Below are positions 44,072-50,960 of a stretch of DNA of 64,000 bases, piece by piece (position 1 is the first letter of the stretch; each line of letters begins with the position of its first letter). The notes below the pieces were generated by a model. It was not told the origin of the DNA. It worked only from the letters and a program-made list of their open reading frames with translations, and searched no databases. This DNA is from Chloroflexi bacterium UBA5189. Its GTDB lineage: Bacteria > Chloroflexota > Limnocylindria > Limnocylindrales > CSP1-4. The position numbers and the translations under genes are program-made. Location: positions 149,411 to 213,410 of the forward strand of contig DHWF01000031.1 of NCBI GenBank assembly GCA_002413045.1. Reading direction: 5' to 3'.

Positions 44072-44520
44072 CGATCGGTCCTTCCGAGATTCCGGATTGC
44101 GATCGCGGCCTCGTCGGCGGTGATCTCCTTGCGAGCGAGCCGCTCGAGGATTCCCTGGCGGGTCGCGGCGGCGTCCGCGGCGCTGGTGGCCGTGGCGCTT
44201 GCCACGGCTGATGCTGCGGCTGCGTCCTCGGCGGCCTCGTCGCTGTCCGCGCGAGGCCCGAAGCCGAGTGCCCGTACGAGGGCCTCGACGCGCGACCGGA
44301 CGGTCGGATACGAGATCCCGAGCTCGCGCTCCATGTCGCGCAGGTTGCCGCGGGAGCGCAGGAAGCTCTCGAGCAGGAGCAGCTGCTCCCGCGTGAGCCG
44401 CCCGAACCGCCCGACACTGAACTCGCCCTCGAGGGTCGTGCCGCACGAGCGGCAGTTGAGGCGCGTGACGGTCAGCTCGCTCGAGCAGACGGGGCAGGTG
44501 GAGATGACGTCGTGAGGCAT
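44068..44520 (-). CDS. DUF2089-type regulator, first gene of operon
   Basis: 150 residues. An N-terminal zinc ribbon (STCPVCSSELTVTRLNCRSCG) and a helix-turn-helix-like region (LTREQLLLLESFLRSRGNLR, DMERELGISYPTVRSRVEAL) match DUF2089 proteins, probably DNA-binding regulators. The Ala-rich linker ends in RKEITADEAAIAIRNL, the motif repeated in the other two gene products. A sigma-70-type promoter sits upstream at 44546-44575. Confidence 0.88.
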   Translation of the reverse strand: MPHDVISTCPVCSSELTVTRLNCRSCGTTLEGEFSVGRFGRLTREQLLLLESFLRSRGNLRDMERELGISYPTVRSRVEALVRALGFGPRADSDEAAEDAAAASAVASATATSAADAAATRQGILERLARKEITADEAAIAIRNLGRTDR

Positions 44521-44902
44521 GCGGTTCCTTTCGCTGATTGGCTAGACTATCGCACGCGCATTTTCACTTTGTCAAGCTACAGTTGCACTATTCGCATGTC
44601 ACGTTGCGGAACGGCCTCGCGCGGCACCGGTTCGTCTCCGGACACATTGGTGGAACCAGGCCCGGGGCCGCGCGGCCCGTCCGGGGCTGCGAATGTTCCG
44701 GTGGGCTACAAACTCGACGAGCTTGCGGCTTCCCGAGGCCCCGCCCCCGCTCAAGCTGGGCGATTTGTTCCGCGTGGCGACAGGATCGACGAGGATGCGC
44801 CGGAATCGGGACCGTCGGTAGCCCTCAGATTGCCGCGCGCCACGCGATGTCGTCGCGTTTGTATCCCAGGGCAACAATCTGCGGCTCGGCGGAGAGCCGG
44901 AG
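44521..44902 (+). other. Intergenic region with promoter and gene relic
   Basis: About 380 bases. The first 60 bases are AT-rich and hold the promoter of the DUF2089 operon. From about 44690 the second relic copy (B) extends on the plus strand into the 3' end of the next gene. Confidence 0.55.
44546..44575 (-). promoter_or_regulatory. Sigma-70-type promoter of the DUF2089 operon
   Basis: On the minus strand TTGACA (44570-44575) is followed after 18 bases by GATAGT (44546-44551), 25 bases before the ATG. The -35 is a perfect consensus, and the region is notably AT-rich for this genome. Confidence 0.6.
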
Positions 44903-44905
44903 CTA
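44690..44905 (+). pseudogene. Relic of an unrecognised small gene (copy B)
   Basis: Positions 44690-44720 (gaatgttccggtgggctac and on) match copy A at 40850-40880 with two mismatches in about 28 bases. Further matched blocks follow in the same order: acaggatcgacg, and later gtcgtcgcgtttgtatcc against gtggtcgcgttcgtatcc of copy A. Translated, NVPVGYKLDELAAS and RGDRID share one frame while DVVAFVSQGN needs another, so this copy is frameshifted. It is inverted relative to copy A and about 3.8 kb away. Remnant of a duplicated gene of unknown function. Confidence 0.5.
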
Positions 44906-45418
44906 GGCGACGGGGGTGGATGCCTCCTGGGCGAGGAGGCGAGCACCGGGGAAGAAGTGGCCCAGCATCAGCGTCGAGGTCACGCGATCGACGGCGTACC
45001 GGTTCACGTGGATGTACGGCCGCGCGGCGGTCGGGGCGCTGTCGTGGGTCACGAGCTCGATCGTGACGTCGCTCAGGCCGACGAACGAGCCGCTCGGGCG
45101 GGCGATGGCGCGGGCGGGGTCGAAGCCGGGGTGCGTCGCGAGCCGGCCGGAGACGCGATACGGCCCGACGTCGAGCGAAACCGAGTACCAGGCCATGTGG
45201 ATCTTGAGCTCCGGCTCGGCCGTGACGATGAGCAGGATGTCGTCGGGGGCGACCGTGACGCTGCCGCGATGTGCAGCGCGGGACCCGTCGAGGGGATACC
45301 AGCGGACGTCCTCGATCGTGAACGGGCCGGCCAGATCCGGGCCGTCGTTGGTCAGCGGGATGCGGCTTGACGTCCCGACGAGCACCCCCGCCGGCGTGAA
45401 GATCTCGACCGCTGCCAC
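44903..45418 (-). CDS. Hypothetical protein, beta-rich
   Basis: 171 residues, GTG start. The sequence (VEIFTPAGVLVGTSSRIPLT, VRWYPLDGSRAAHRGSVTVA, then DDILLIVTAEPELKIH and IHVNRYAVDRVTSTLMLGHF) is largely beta-strand. No family is recognised and no catalytic pattern is visible. It is divergent from the GIY-YIG/GreA fusion gene with 98 bases between. Confidence 0.7.
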   Translation of the reverse strand: MAAVEIFTPAGVLVGTSSRIPLTNDGPDLAGPFTIEDVRWYPLDGSRAAHRGSVTVAPDDILLIVTAEPELKIHMAWYSVSLDVGPYRVSGRLATHPGFDPARAIARPSGSFVGLSDVTIELVTHDSAPTAARPYIHVNRYAVDRVTSTLMLGHFFPGARLLAQEASTPVA

Positions 45419-45516
45419 GACTCCCCCCGAAGCGTTCCCGCAGGATGTCGCGCGGGCGCGCGAACGCGAACCACCCGCCGGTACCGACTTGCAGGTCCGG
45501 TGGTACCGTCCGGCCG

Positions 45517-46812
45517 GTGACTCCCACCCACCCCGGCGCGGCCGATCTCATTCGATCGATCGGCCTCCTTGCCGACGGCCCCGTTCGCTGGGGCGCCACG
45601 GTCCCCGCGCGGCGAGGCGGCGTCTACGTCGTGGAGCTCGGGGTGCCGCTGCCGCAGGCGCCCGTCGAGATGACCCGCGTCGGCAAGTGGCTCGAGACGG
45701 TCCCCGGGCTCCGCCTCGACGGCGAACCCCCGACGTCGAAGGCACTCCATGCCCGGCTCCTGTCCCTGTGGTGGCCGGATGCGACGGTGCTGTACGCCGG
45801 TGCCACCGCCGGCTCGATCGGCGGCCGGGTCGCCGCGCTCCTGGCGCACGTACCCGGCGAGCGCCAGCCGCACGCGGACGGCCAGTGGCTCCACCTCCTG
45901 CGCAACCTCGATGGGATCGGCCTCCGGATCTGGTGGGCCGAGACGAAGGCGCCCGAGGAATCGCTCGACGCCCTGTTCGATGCCTTCGGCGCGGCCACCG
46001 GCCTCCAGCCCATGCCCGGCCGGCCCGCCGGCGCCCTCGCGCTGCCCTGGGCCAACACCCGCCGCCCCACCGGTGAGCGGCAGGCGCATGGGATCGTTGG
46101 CGCCATCCTGCCCGAGGCGCCGAAGGCTCCCGAGCCGCCGCGACACGTGGTCGAGGTAGCGCCCGGGGACGCGGAGGGCGCGTGGGCCGAGGATCGCGGC
46201 GACGTCACGACCCGACGCGGGCCAAGCGGCGCGTCGCCCGCGCGGACACGTTCAACACGCCCTGCAGCCCGGCCGGCCCCGGGTCCGCAGCGCGCCCCGG
46301 CCGTCGCCCGGTCGTCCACCGGTGCTCGGGTCGTCCGCGGCTCGCGCGCCGCCGCGCCGGAGCCGATCCAGCTGTCCAAGGGTGCCCTCGACCGGATGAC
46401 CACGGAGCTGGACGAGCTGACGCGCGTCAAGCGCCGCGAGGTGGTCGCCCGCATCAAGTCCGCGCGCGAGCACGGCGATCTCAAGGAGAACGCGGAGTAC
46501 CACGCGGCGCGCGAGGAGCAGTCGTTCCTGGAGGGCCGGGTGCAGGCCCTGGAGGACCGCATTCGGCGCGCCGTCGTCGTTGACGAGGTCGCCACGGGCA
46601 AGGTCATCATCGGCTCGAAGGTCATCGTCGAGATCGGCGGCGACGAGCTCGAGTACACGATCGTCGGCAGCGCGGAGGCGGATCCGGCGAAGGGTCGGCT
46701 GAGCATGGCCTCGCCGGTCGGTGCGGCGCTCCTCGGGGCCGTCGCCGGCGCCGAGGTCGACGTTCGAACGCCGCGCGGCGCGGTTCGCTACAAGGTGCTC
46801 TCGGTCGATTAG
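45517..46812 (+). CDS. GIY-YIG-like domain fused to GreA/GreB-type elongation factor
   Basis: 431 residues. Residues ~34-180 resemble a GIY-YIG nuclease fold: GVYVVEL at 35-41, then VLYAGATAGSIGGRVAALLAH at 91-111 (YIG-type Tyr, the Arg and the His in usual spacing) and a possible catalytic Glu in EESLDALFDAF. Residues ~200-285 are a Pro/Arg/Ala linker. Residues ~288-431 are a complete GreA-type protein with coiled coil and acidic tip (HGDLKENAEYHAAREEQ) and an FKBP-like end (GSKVIVEIGGDELEYTIVG). GreA rescues backtracked RNA polymerase by stimulating transcript cleavage. The GTG at 45517 is chosen since it opens the N-terminal domain. No internal ribosome site for a separate GreA is visible. 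Confidence 0.85.
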   Translation: MTPTHPGAADLIRSIGLLADGPVRWGATVPARRGGVYVVELGVPLPQAPVEMTRVGKWLETVPGLRLDGEPPTSKALHARLLSLWWPDATVLYAGATAGSIGGRVAALLAHVPGERQPHADGQWLHLLRNLDGIGLRIWWAETKAPEESLDALFDAFGAATGLQPMPGRPAGALALPWANTRRPTGERQAHGIVGAILPEAPKAPEPPRHVVEVAPGDAEGAWAEDRGDVTTRRGPSGASPARTRSTRPAARPAPGPQRAPAVARSSTGARVVRGSRAAAPEPIQLSKGALDRMTTELDELTRVKRREVVARIKSAREHGDLKENAEYHAAREEQSFLEGRVQALEDRIRRAVVVDEVATGKVIIGSKVIVEIGGDELEYTIVGSAEADPAKGRLSMASPVGAALLGAVAGAEVDVRTPRGAVRYKVLSVD

Positions 46813-47351
46813 GGCCGCGGCAGGCCGGCGACGAACGCCGCGACGCGGTCGAGCACGTCGGGGAGCACGGGTTTCATCGTGTGGCCGAGGCGCGGATACG
46901 TCACCAGCTCGGCGTGGGGCAGGCGCTTGACGGCGGCGCGGAGCAGGTCGAGCCGGGCGAATGGGTCGGCCTCGCCGGACAGCAGCAGGACCGGGCACGT
47001 GATGTCGGGGAAGTGGGCCGTCCGCTCGGCGGCTCGATCGACCCGGCCCGGCGGATGGACCGGAAAGCAGAACAGGACCAGGCCGGCGTAGCTCGCGCCC
47101 GCCGCTGCCGCGAGGGTCGACACGCGGCCGCCGTAGGATTGGCCGCCGGCCACCGTGCCGGCGCCGTCCGGCACCACGGAGCGCCAGACAGGGACCGCGT
47201 CCTCGGCTTTGCGGACCGGGAGGTCGACGGCGTCCGCGAGCAACCCTCGCGTCCGGAGGCCGTCGACGAACGGCGCCATGGTCGCGGCGTTGCCGCTCGC
47301 CCCATGCCCAAGGTAGATGTGCAGCGGCGAGGCGGCCGCCGTGCCGGCCAC
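46809..47351 (-). CDS. Alpha/beta hydrolase (KANL3/Tex30-like)
   Basis: 180 residues, GTG start. Compact alpha/beta hydrolase: IYLGHGASGNAATMAPFV, nucleophile elbow VAGGQSYGGRVSTLAA (Gly-Gln-Ser-Tyr-Gly), acid region VLLLSGEADPFARLD and the histidine in YPRLGHTMKP. Similar to the short dienelactone-type family of the KANL3/Tex30 group. It overlaps the end of the convergent GreA fusion gene by 4 bases. Substrate unknown. Confidence 0.85.
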   Translation of the reverse strand: MAGTAAASPLHIYLGHGASGNAATMAPFVDGLRTRGLLADAVDLPVRKAEDAVPVWRSVVPDGAGTVAGGQSYGGRVSTLAAAAGASYAGLVLFCFPVHPPGRVDRAAERTAHFPDITCPVLLLSGEADPFARLDLLRAAVKRLPHAELVTYPRLGHTMKPVLPDVLDRVAAFVAGLPRP

Positions 47352-47352
47352 G

Positions 47353-48195
47353 CTACAGCTCGCGACGGCGGAGCTGGTTGACCGCGAGCGCGAGGACGAG
47401 CGTGACCCAGATCACGCTCCAGATCACGATCGTGATCGGCGGCGGCGCGTCGGCATAGAAGGGCGACTGCGCAGCGAAGGTGTCCCCGACCAGCGTTCGC
47501 ACGAGCGGCGGCTCGAGGCCGAATACGACGCCCTGCCAGAGCGCGTCGGTGGGCAGCAGGTAATGGAGCGCGTCGCCCACGCCGACGAGTGCGCCGGTCC
47601 CGAGCGCGATCCCGATCTTGCCGAGCACGCCGGCCATCCATGCGAGCCCATAGGCGACGACCGCGATCGCACCGCCGGCGATCGGGGGCAGCCGCGTCGA
47701 GAGGAGGACGGTCAGCGACAGGAGCACGATCGCCTGGCCGGCGAGGTAGGCGATCGGCATGATCGGGTCCGGTGGCGTGTAGCCGGAGACCGCACCCACC
47801 GCGAAGATTGCGAGAAACCCGGCGACCACGGCATACCCGACGATGACGACCGCGAGCCCGAGCCAGCGACCGATCAGGTACGAGGACCGGCGCAGCGGTC
47901 GCGCGAGCATCGCCTGGGCAACGCCGCTCTCGAGATCGGTGGCGATCGCCGGCGAGCCGAAGAACGCGGCGGTCATCACCAGCACGAATCCGAACATGAA
48001 CGCGATGAAGATCAGGATCTGCGACACGGCGAACTTGATCGCGAGGTCGCCGAGGCCGCGGTCCCGCGCGCCCTGGATCAGCGTGGCGACGCCAAATGTG
48101 GTGATCCCGACCGCGAGCAGCGCGAGAATCACGAGGACCCACAGCACGCGCCGGCGGGCGGCCTCGCCGATGGTGAGCTTGGCGATGGTGATCAT
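47353..48195 (-). CDS. ABC-2-type transporter permease
   Basis: 280 residues, six or seven membrane helices (RRVLWVLVILALLAVGITTF, IAFMFGFVLVMTAAFFGSPA and others) with the charged loop ATDLESGVAQAMLARPLRRS typical of ABC-2 exporter permeases. It is encoded directly after its ATPase (13 bases) and forms the membrane part of a two-gene export system for an unknown substrate. Confidence 0.88.
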   Translation of the reverse strand: MITIAKLTIGEAARRRVLWVLVILALLAVGITTFGVATLIQGARDRGLGDLAIKFAVSQILIFIAFMFGFVLVMTAAFFGSPAIATDLESGVAQAMLARPLRRSSYLIGRWLGLAVVIVGYAVVAGFLAIFAVGAVSGYTPPDPIMPIAYLAGQAIVLLSLTVLLSTRLPPIAGGAIAVVAYGLAWMAGVLGKIGIALGTGALVGVGDALHYLLPTDALWQGVVFGLEPPLVRTLVGDTFAAQSPFYADAPPPITIVIWSVIWVTLVLALAVNQLRRREL

Positions 48196-48208
48196 CTGGG
48201 CCGCCGCG

Positions 48209-49165
48209 TCATCGAAGCCATTGCGCGCTGGGCGTGCCAGCCGGCGGCCGGTCCCGAGAGACGAGGGCCAGGAAGCGCTGCTCCAGCGAGATCCGTCCCG
48301 AACGGACCTCGTGAACCTTGGCGCCCATCGACACGAGCAGGGCGACGAGATCCGGCACGCGCGCCTCGTCCATCGGGCGGACCGCGAGCAGGTCCCCGAG
48401 CAGCGTCGGCGGGCCGAACGGCTCGATTGCGGCGAGATCGCTCGAGCTGAGGCCGGTCACCCGGATCTGGGTCTCCGCCTTTCCGAGCACGTCGTCGAGG
48501 TCGCCGCTGGCGACGACGCGGCCGTGATCGATGATCGCGACCCGATCGCAGACCTGCTCGACCTCGCTCAGGAGGTGCGAGTTCAGGAAGACGGCGGCGC
48601 CGCGGTCTGCGGCCGCCCGGACGATGCCGCGCACATCGACGCGACCGACCGGATCGAGGGCCGAGGTCGGCTCGTCGAGAACGATGAGTGCCGGCTCGCC
48701 GAGCAGGGCCGTGCCGAGCCCGAGCCGCTGCTGCATGCCCTTCGAGAACTTGCCGACCGTCTCGCCTGCCTTGTCGGCGAGGCCGACGATCCCGAGCGCC
48801 TCGTCAGCCGCGGTCCCGCGGCGGGCTCCCGGCAGCCCGATGAGCTCGCCGTGCAGCGTCAGCACCTCGCGAGCCTTGAGCCAGGGCTGGTAGCGGAACA
48901 GCTCGGGCAGGTAGCCGATCTTGCGACGGGTCGTCAGGTCGCCCATCGGGGCGCCGAGGACCTTGCCGGTGCCGCTGGTCGGCCGGGCGAGGCCCAGCAG
49001 GAGCTTGACCGTGGTCGTCTTGCCGGCGCCGTTGGGCCCGAGGAATCCGAAGACCTCGCCGCGCCCGACGGTCATGGTGAGCCCGGCCAGGGCATCGACC
49101 TGGCCGTAGCGCTTCCTCAGATCGGTCACCTCGATCGCGGGCAGGTCGAGCGAGACGCGGGGCAT
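48209..49165 (-). CDS. ABC transporter ATPase
   Basis: 318 residues. Walker A (FLGPNGAGKTTTVKLL), signature (VGKFSKGMQQRLGLGTALL; FSKGMQQR in place of LSGGQ), Walker B (LIVLDEPTSALDPVG) and H-loop (VFLNSHLLSEVEQV) are complete. The ~80-residue C-terminal extension is typical of drug/antibiotic-export ATPases. The first codon is uncertain: ATG at 49165 is used, and ATG 49174 and TTG 49186 lie upstream in frame. Confidence 0.92.
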   Translation of the reverse strand: MPRVSLDLPAIEVTDLRKRYGQVDALAGLTMTVGRGEVFGFLGPNGAGKTTTVKLLLGLARPTSGTGKVLGAPMGDLTTRRKIGYLPELFRYQPWLKAREVLTLHGELIGLPGARRGTAADEALGIVGLADKAGETVGKFSKGMQQRLGLGTALLGEPALIVLDEPTSALDPVGRVDVRGIVRAAADRGAAVFLNSHLLSEVEQVCDRVAIIDHGRVVASGDLDDVLGKAETQIRVTGLSSSDLAAIEPFGPPTLLGDLLAVRPMDEARVPDLVALLVSMGAKVHEVRSGRISLEQRFLALVSRDRPPAGTPSAQWLR

Positions 49166-49217
49166 GCAAAGCATCGTGACAGACAAGCTGGCACGCCGTC
49201 AGTGCAACTTTCGGGTC

Positions 49218-49355
49218 ATGATCGAGATCGAGCTTCCGTGCTGCGGGACTGCGACGCACATTGACGAGCTGGCGGATGTCGTCGGCTGCGAGACGTGCGG
49301 CGTCGTCCTGGAGCTGGACCCGCCCACCGCCGAGGCGCTCCCCGTCGCTGCATAG
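49218..49355 (+). CDS. 45-residue Cys-containing small protein
   Basis: Starts MIEIELPCCGTATHIDELAD and contains CCG and CETCGVV, giving four Cys in two pairs as in a small zinc ribbon. It lies between divergent transcription units and upstream of the aldolase gene. No ribosome site is strong (ttcgggtc). Small size and Cys pairing favour a genuine zinc-binding micro-protein, but no family is recognised. Confidence 0.5.
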   Translation: MIEIELPCCGTATHIDELADVVGCETCGVVLELDPPTAEALPVAA

Positions 49356-49412
49356 TTCTGGCATTCCCGGGAGGGTCCCCGAACGGGTGCTCCCGGTGGC
49401 TAGGATTGCGCG

Positions 49413-50156
49413 ATGGCGCCCCGCTCCGCTGCCCCACTCGAGGAGATCGCCCGCCTGCGTGCCGCGATCGTCGCGGGCGGACGTCGCCTCGGCGCGCGCG
49501 GCCTGATCTCGGCCAGCGAGGGCAACATCAGCGCGCGGCTCGCGGACGGCTCGCTGCTGATCATGCCGTCCGGTCGTCGAAAGGACGAGCTCGAGCCGGA
49601 CGACATTCTCGCGGTAGGCCTCGAGCCGAACGGCCCCGACGATCCGACACATGCCGTCGGCGCACGTCCCGCGAAAGCCGGCCCGAAGCCGAGCAGCGAC
49701 ATCGCGATCCACCGCGCCATCTACGCCGCACGCGCGGACGTGCTGGCCGTCGTCCATGCGCATCTGCCCGCAGCAATGGCACTGACCCTGGCCGGCGAGG
49801 TGCCGGACCCCGCCGCCCTCCCGGAGACGACGCTGCTCCTGCCTCGCCTCCCGTTCGTGCCGTTCGCGACCCCGGGCAGTGCCGAGCTCGCTGGGCGGGT
49901 CGTTGCGGCGTTCGCGACCGGCGACGCGCCACTCCCGGGCGCAGTGCTCCTCGAGCGCCATGGGGCAGTGGCGGTCGGGGAGACCGTCGACCAGGCGGTG
50001 AACCGGCTCGAGCTGGTTGAGGTCCTGTGCCGGACGTGGCGTGATGCGCTGCTGATCCGCGCGGCCGTGGCGAGTGCCGGACCGCGGGCTATCCTTCGCC
50101 CGTCGAGCCCCAGCCCAGGGATGCCGGCGCGAGGGAGGACTCCAGAACAGCCATGA
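49413..50156 (+). CDS. Class II aldolase/adducin family protein
   Basis: 247 residues. The class II aldolase fold is visible: RRLGARGLISASEGNISARL at the front, zinc-ligand block VLAVVHAHLPAAMALTLAGE, ERHGAVAVGETVDQAVNRLE later. These enzymes cleave or form C-C bonds in sugar phosphates such as fuculose-1-phosphate. The C-terminus is Pro-rich. Its stop overlaps the start of the aquaporin gene by 4 bases (ATGA), so the two are co-translated. Confidence 0.88.
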   Translation: MAPRSAAPLEEIARLRAAIVAGGRRLGARGLISASEGNISARLADGSLLIMPSGRRKDELEPDDILAVGLEPNGPDDPTHAVGARPAKAGPKPSSDIAIHRAIYAARADVLAVVHAHLPAAMALTLAGEVPDPAALPETTLLLPRLPFVPFATPGSAELAGRVVAAFATGDAPLPGAVLLERHGAVAVGETVDQAVNRLELVEVLCRTWRDALLIRAAVASAGPRAILRPSSPSPGMPARGRTPEQP

Positions 50157-50929
50157 ACGTCCGCGCGCTCGCCGCCGAGGCCATCGGCACCTTCATCCTC
50201 GTCCTGATGGGATCCCTCGGGGTTGCCACGGCCATCATCGCAACGGGCGGCCAGGATCCCACGGTCATCATCCTCATCATCGTGCCGTTCGCCTTCGGGC
50301 TTGGCCTGCTGGCCGCCATCGCCATCGCCGGCGAGACCTCGGGCGGGCACTTCAACCCGGCGGTCACCCTCGCGGCGCTGTTCGACAGCCGGCTCGGCTG
50401 GGTCGACGCCATCGGCTACGTCATCGCCCAGGTCTTTGGCGCCGTTGCGGCCTCGCTCACCATCCGCCTCGTGCTGACCCAGAACTTCGTGGCCGCGACC
50501 GTGAATCGCGCCGGCAATACCGCCGCCGACGCGACGACGGCGCAGATCCACGCATTCGCGACCGAAGTCCTGCTGACCACGATCTTCATCGCGGTGATCC
50601 TGACGGTGACGAAAAGGGCGCCGAGCGCCGCCATCTTCGTGATCCCGCTGACCCTCGTCGCGATCCACTACGCGGGCATCCTCATCAGCGGCGCCTCGGT
50701 GAACCCGGCTCGGTCGCTTGGGCCGGCCGTCGTCTCCGGCGACTACGACGGGCTGTGGGTCTACGTCACCGCCCCGTTCGCCGGCTCGATCATCGGCTGG
50801 GGCATCTATCGCCTCTTCAATTCGCCCGATGATGACGTCGACGAGCTCGACGAGGCGGACGACGACGATCTCGACGATCTCGACGACCTAGACGACCTGG
50901 ATGACCAGCTGAGCGACGCCCAGGGCTGA
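50153..50929 (+). CDS. MIP family aquaporin/solute channel with acidic tail
   Basis: 258 residues with six membrane helices and the two NPA loops (GGHFNPAVTLAAL and GASVNPARSLGPA), matching the AqpZ-type water-channel branch more than the glycerol facilitator branch. The last ~35 residues are a hydrophilic tail rich in Asp with a repeated Leu-Asp-Asp unit. Encoded as the second gene of an overlapping pair with the class II aldolase, so it may move a small polyol or aldehyde linked to that enzyme; this is inference. Confidence 0.92.
   Translation: MNVRALAAEAIGTFILVLMGSLGVATAIIATGGQDPTVIILIIVPFAFGLGLLAAIAIAGETSGGHFNPAVTLAALFDSRLGWVDAIGYVIAQVFGAVAASLTIRLVLTQNFVAATVNRAGNTAADATTAQIHAFATEVLLTTIFIAVILTVTKRAPSAAIFVIPLTLVAIHYAGILISGASVNPARSLGPAVVSGDYDGLWVYVTAPFAGSIIGWGIYRLFNSPDDDVDELDEADDDDLDDLDDLDDLDDQLSDAQG
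50864..50899 (+). repeat. Tandem 9-bp repeat in the aquaporin tail
   Basis: Four copies of gacgatctc (two exact, then gacgaccta and gacgacctg) encode Asp-Asp-Leu units. The variation in the last two copies is synonymous in the frame used. Confidence 0.85.
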
Positions 50930-50960
50930 CGCCGGGGCTGCCGGCTGCGCTCGCGGCGGC

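Noticed and set aside
44512..45066. A plus-strand frame of 184 codons spanning the gap and part of the next gene
   Set aside because: It overlaps a better supported minus-strand gene. Only its central part (NVPVGYKLDEL and on) is of interest, as relic copy B.
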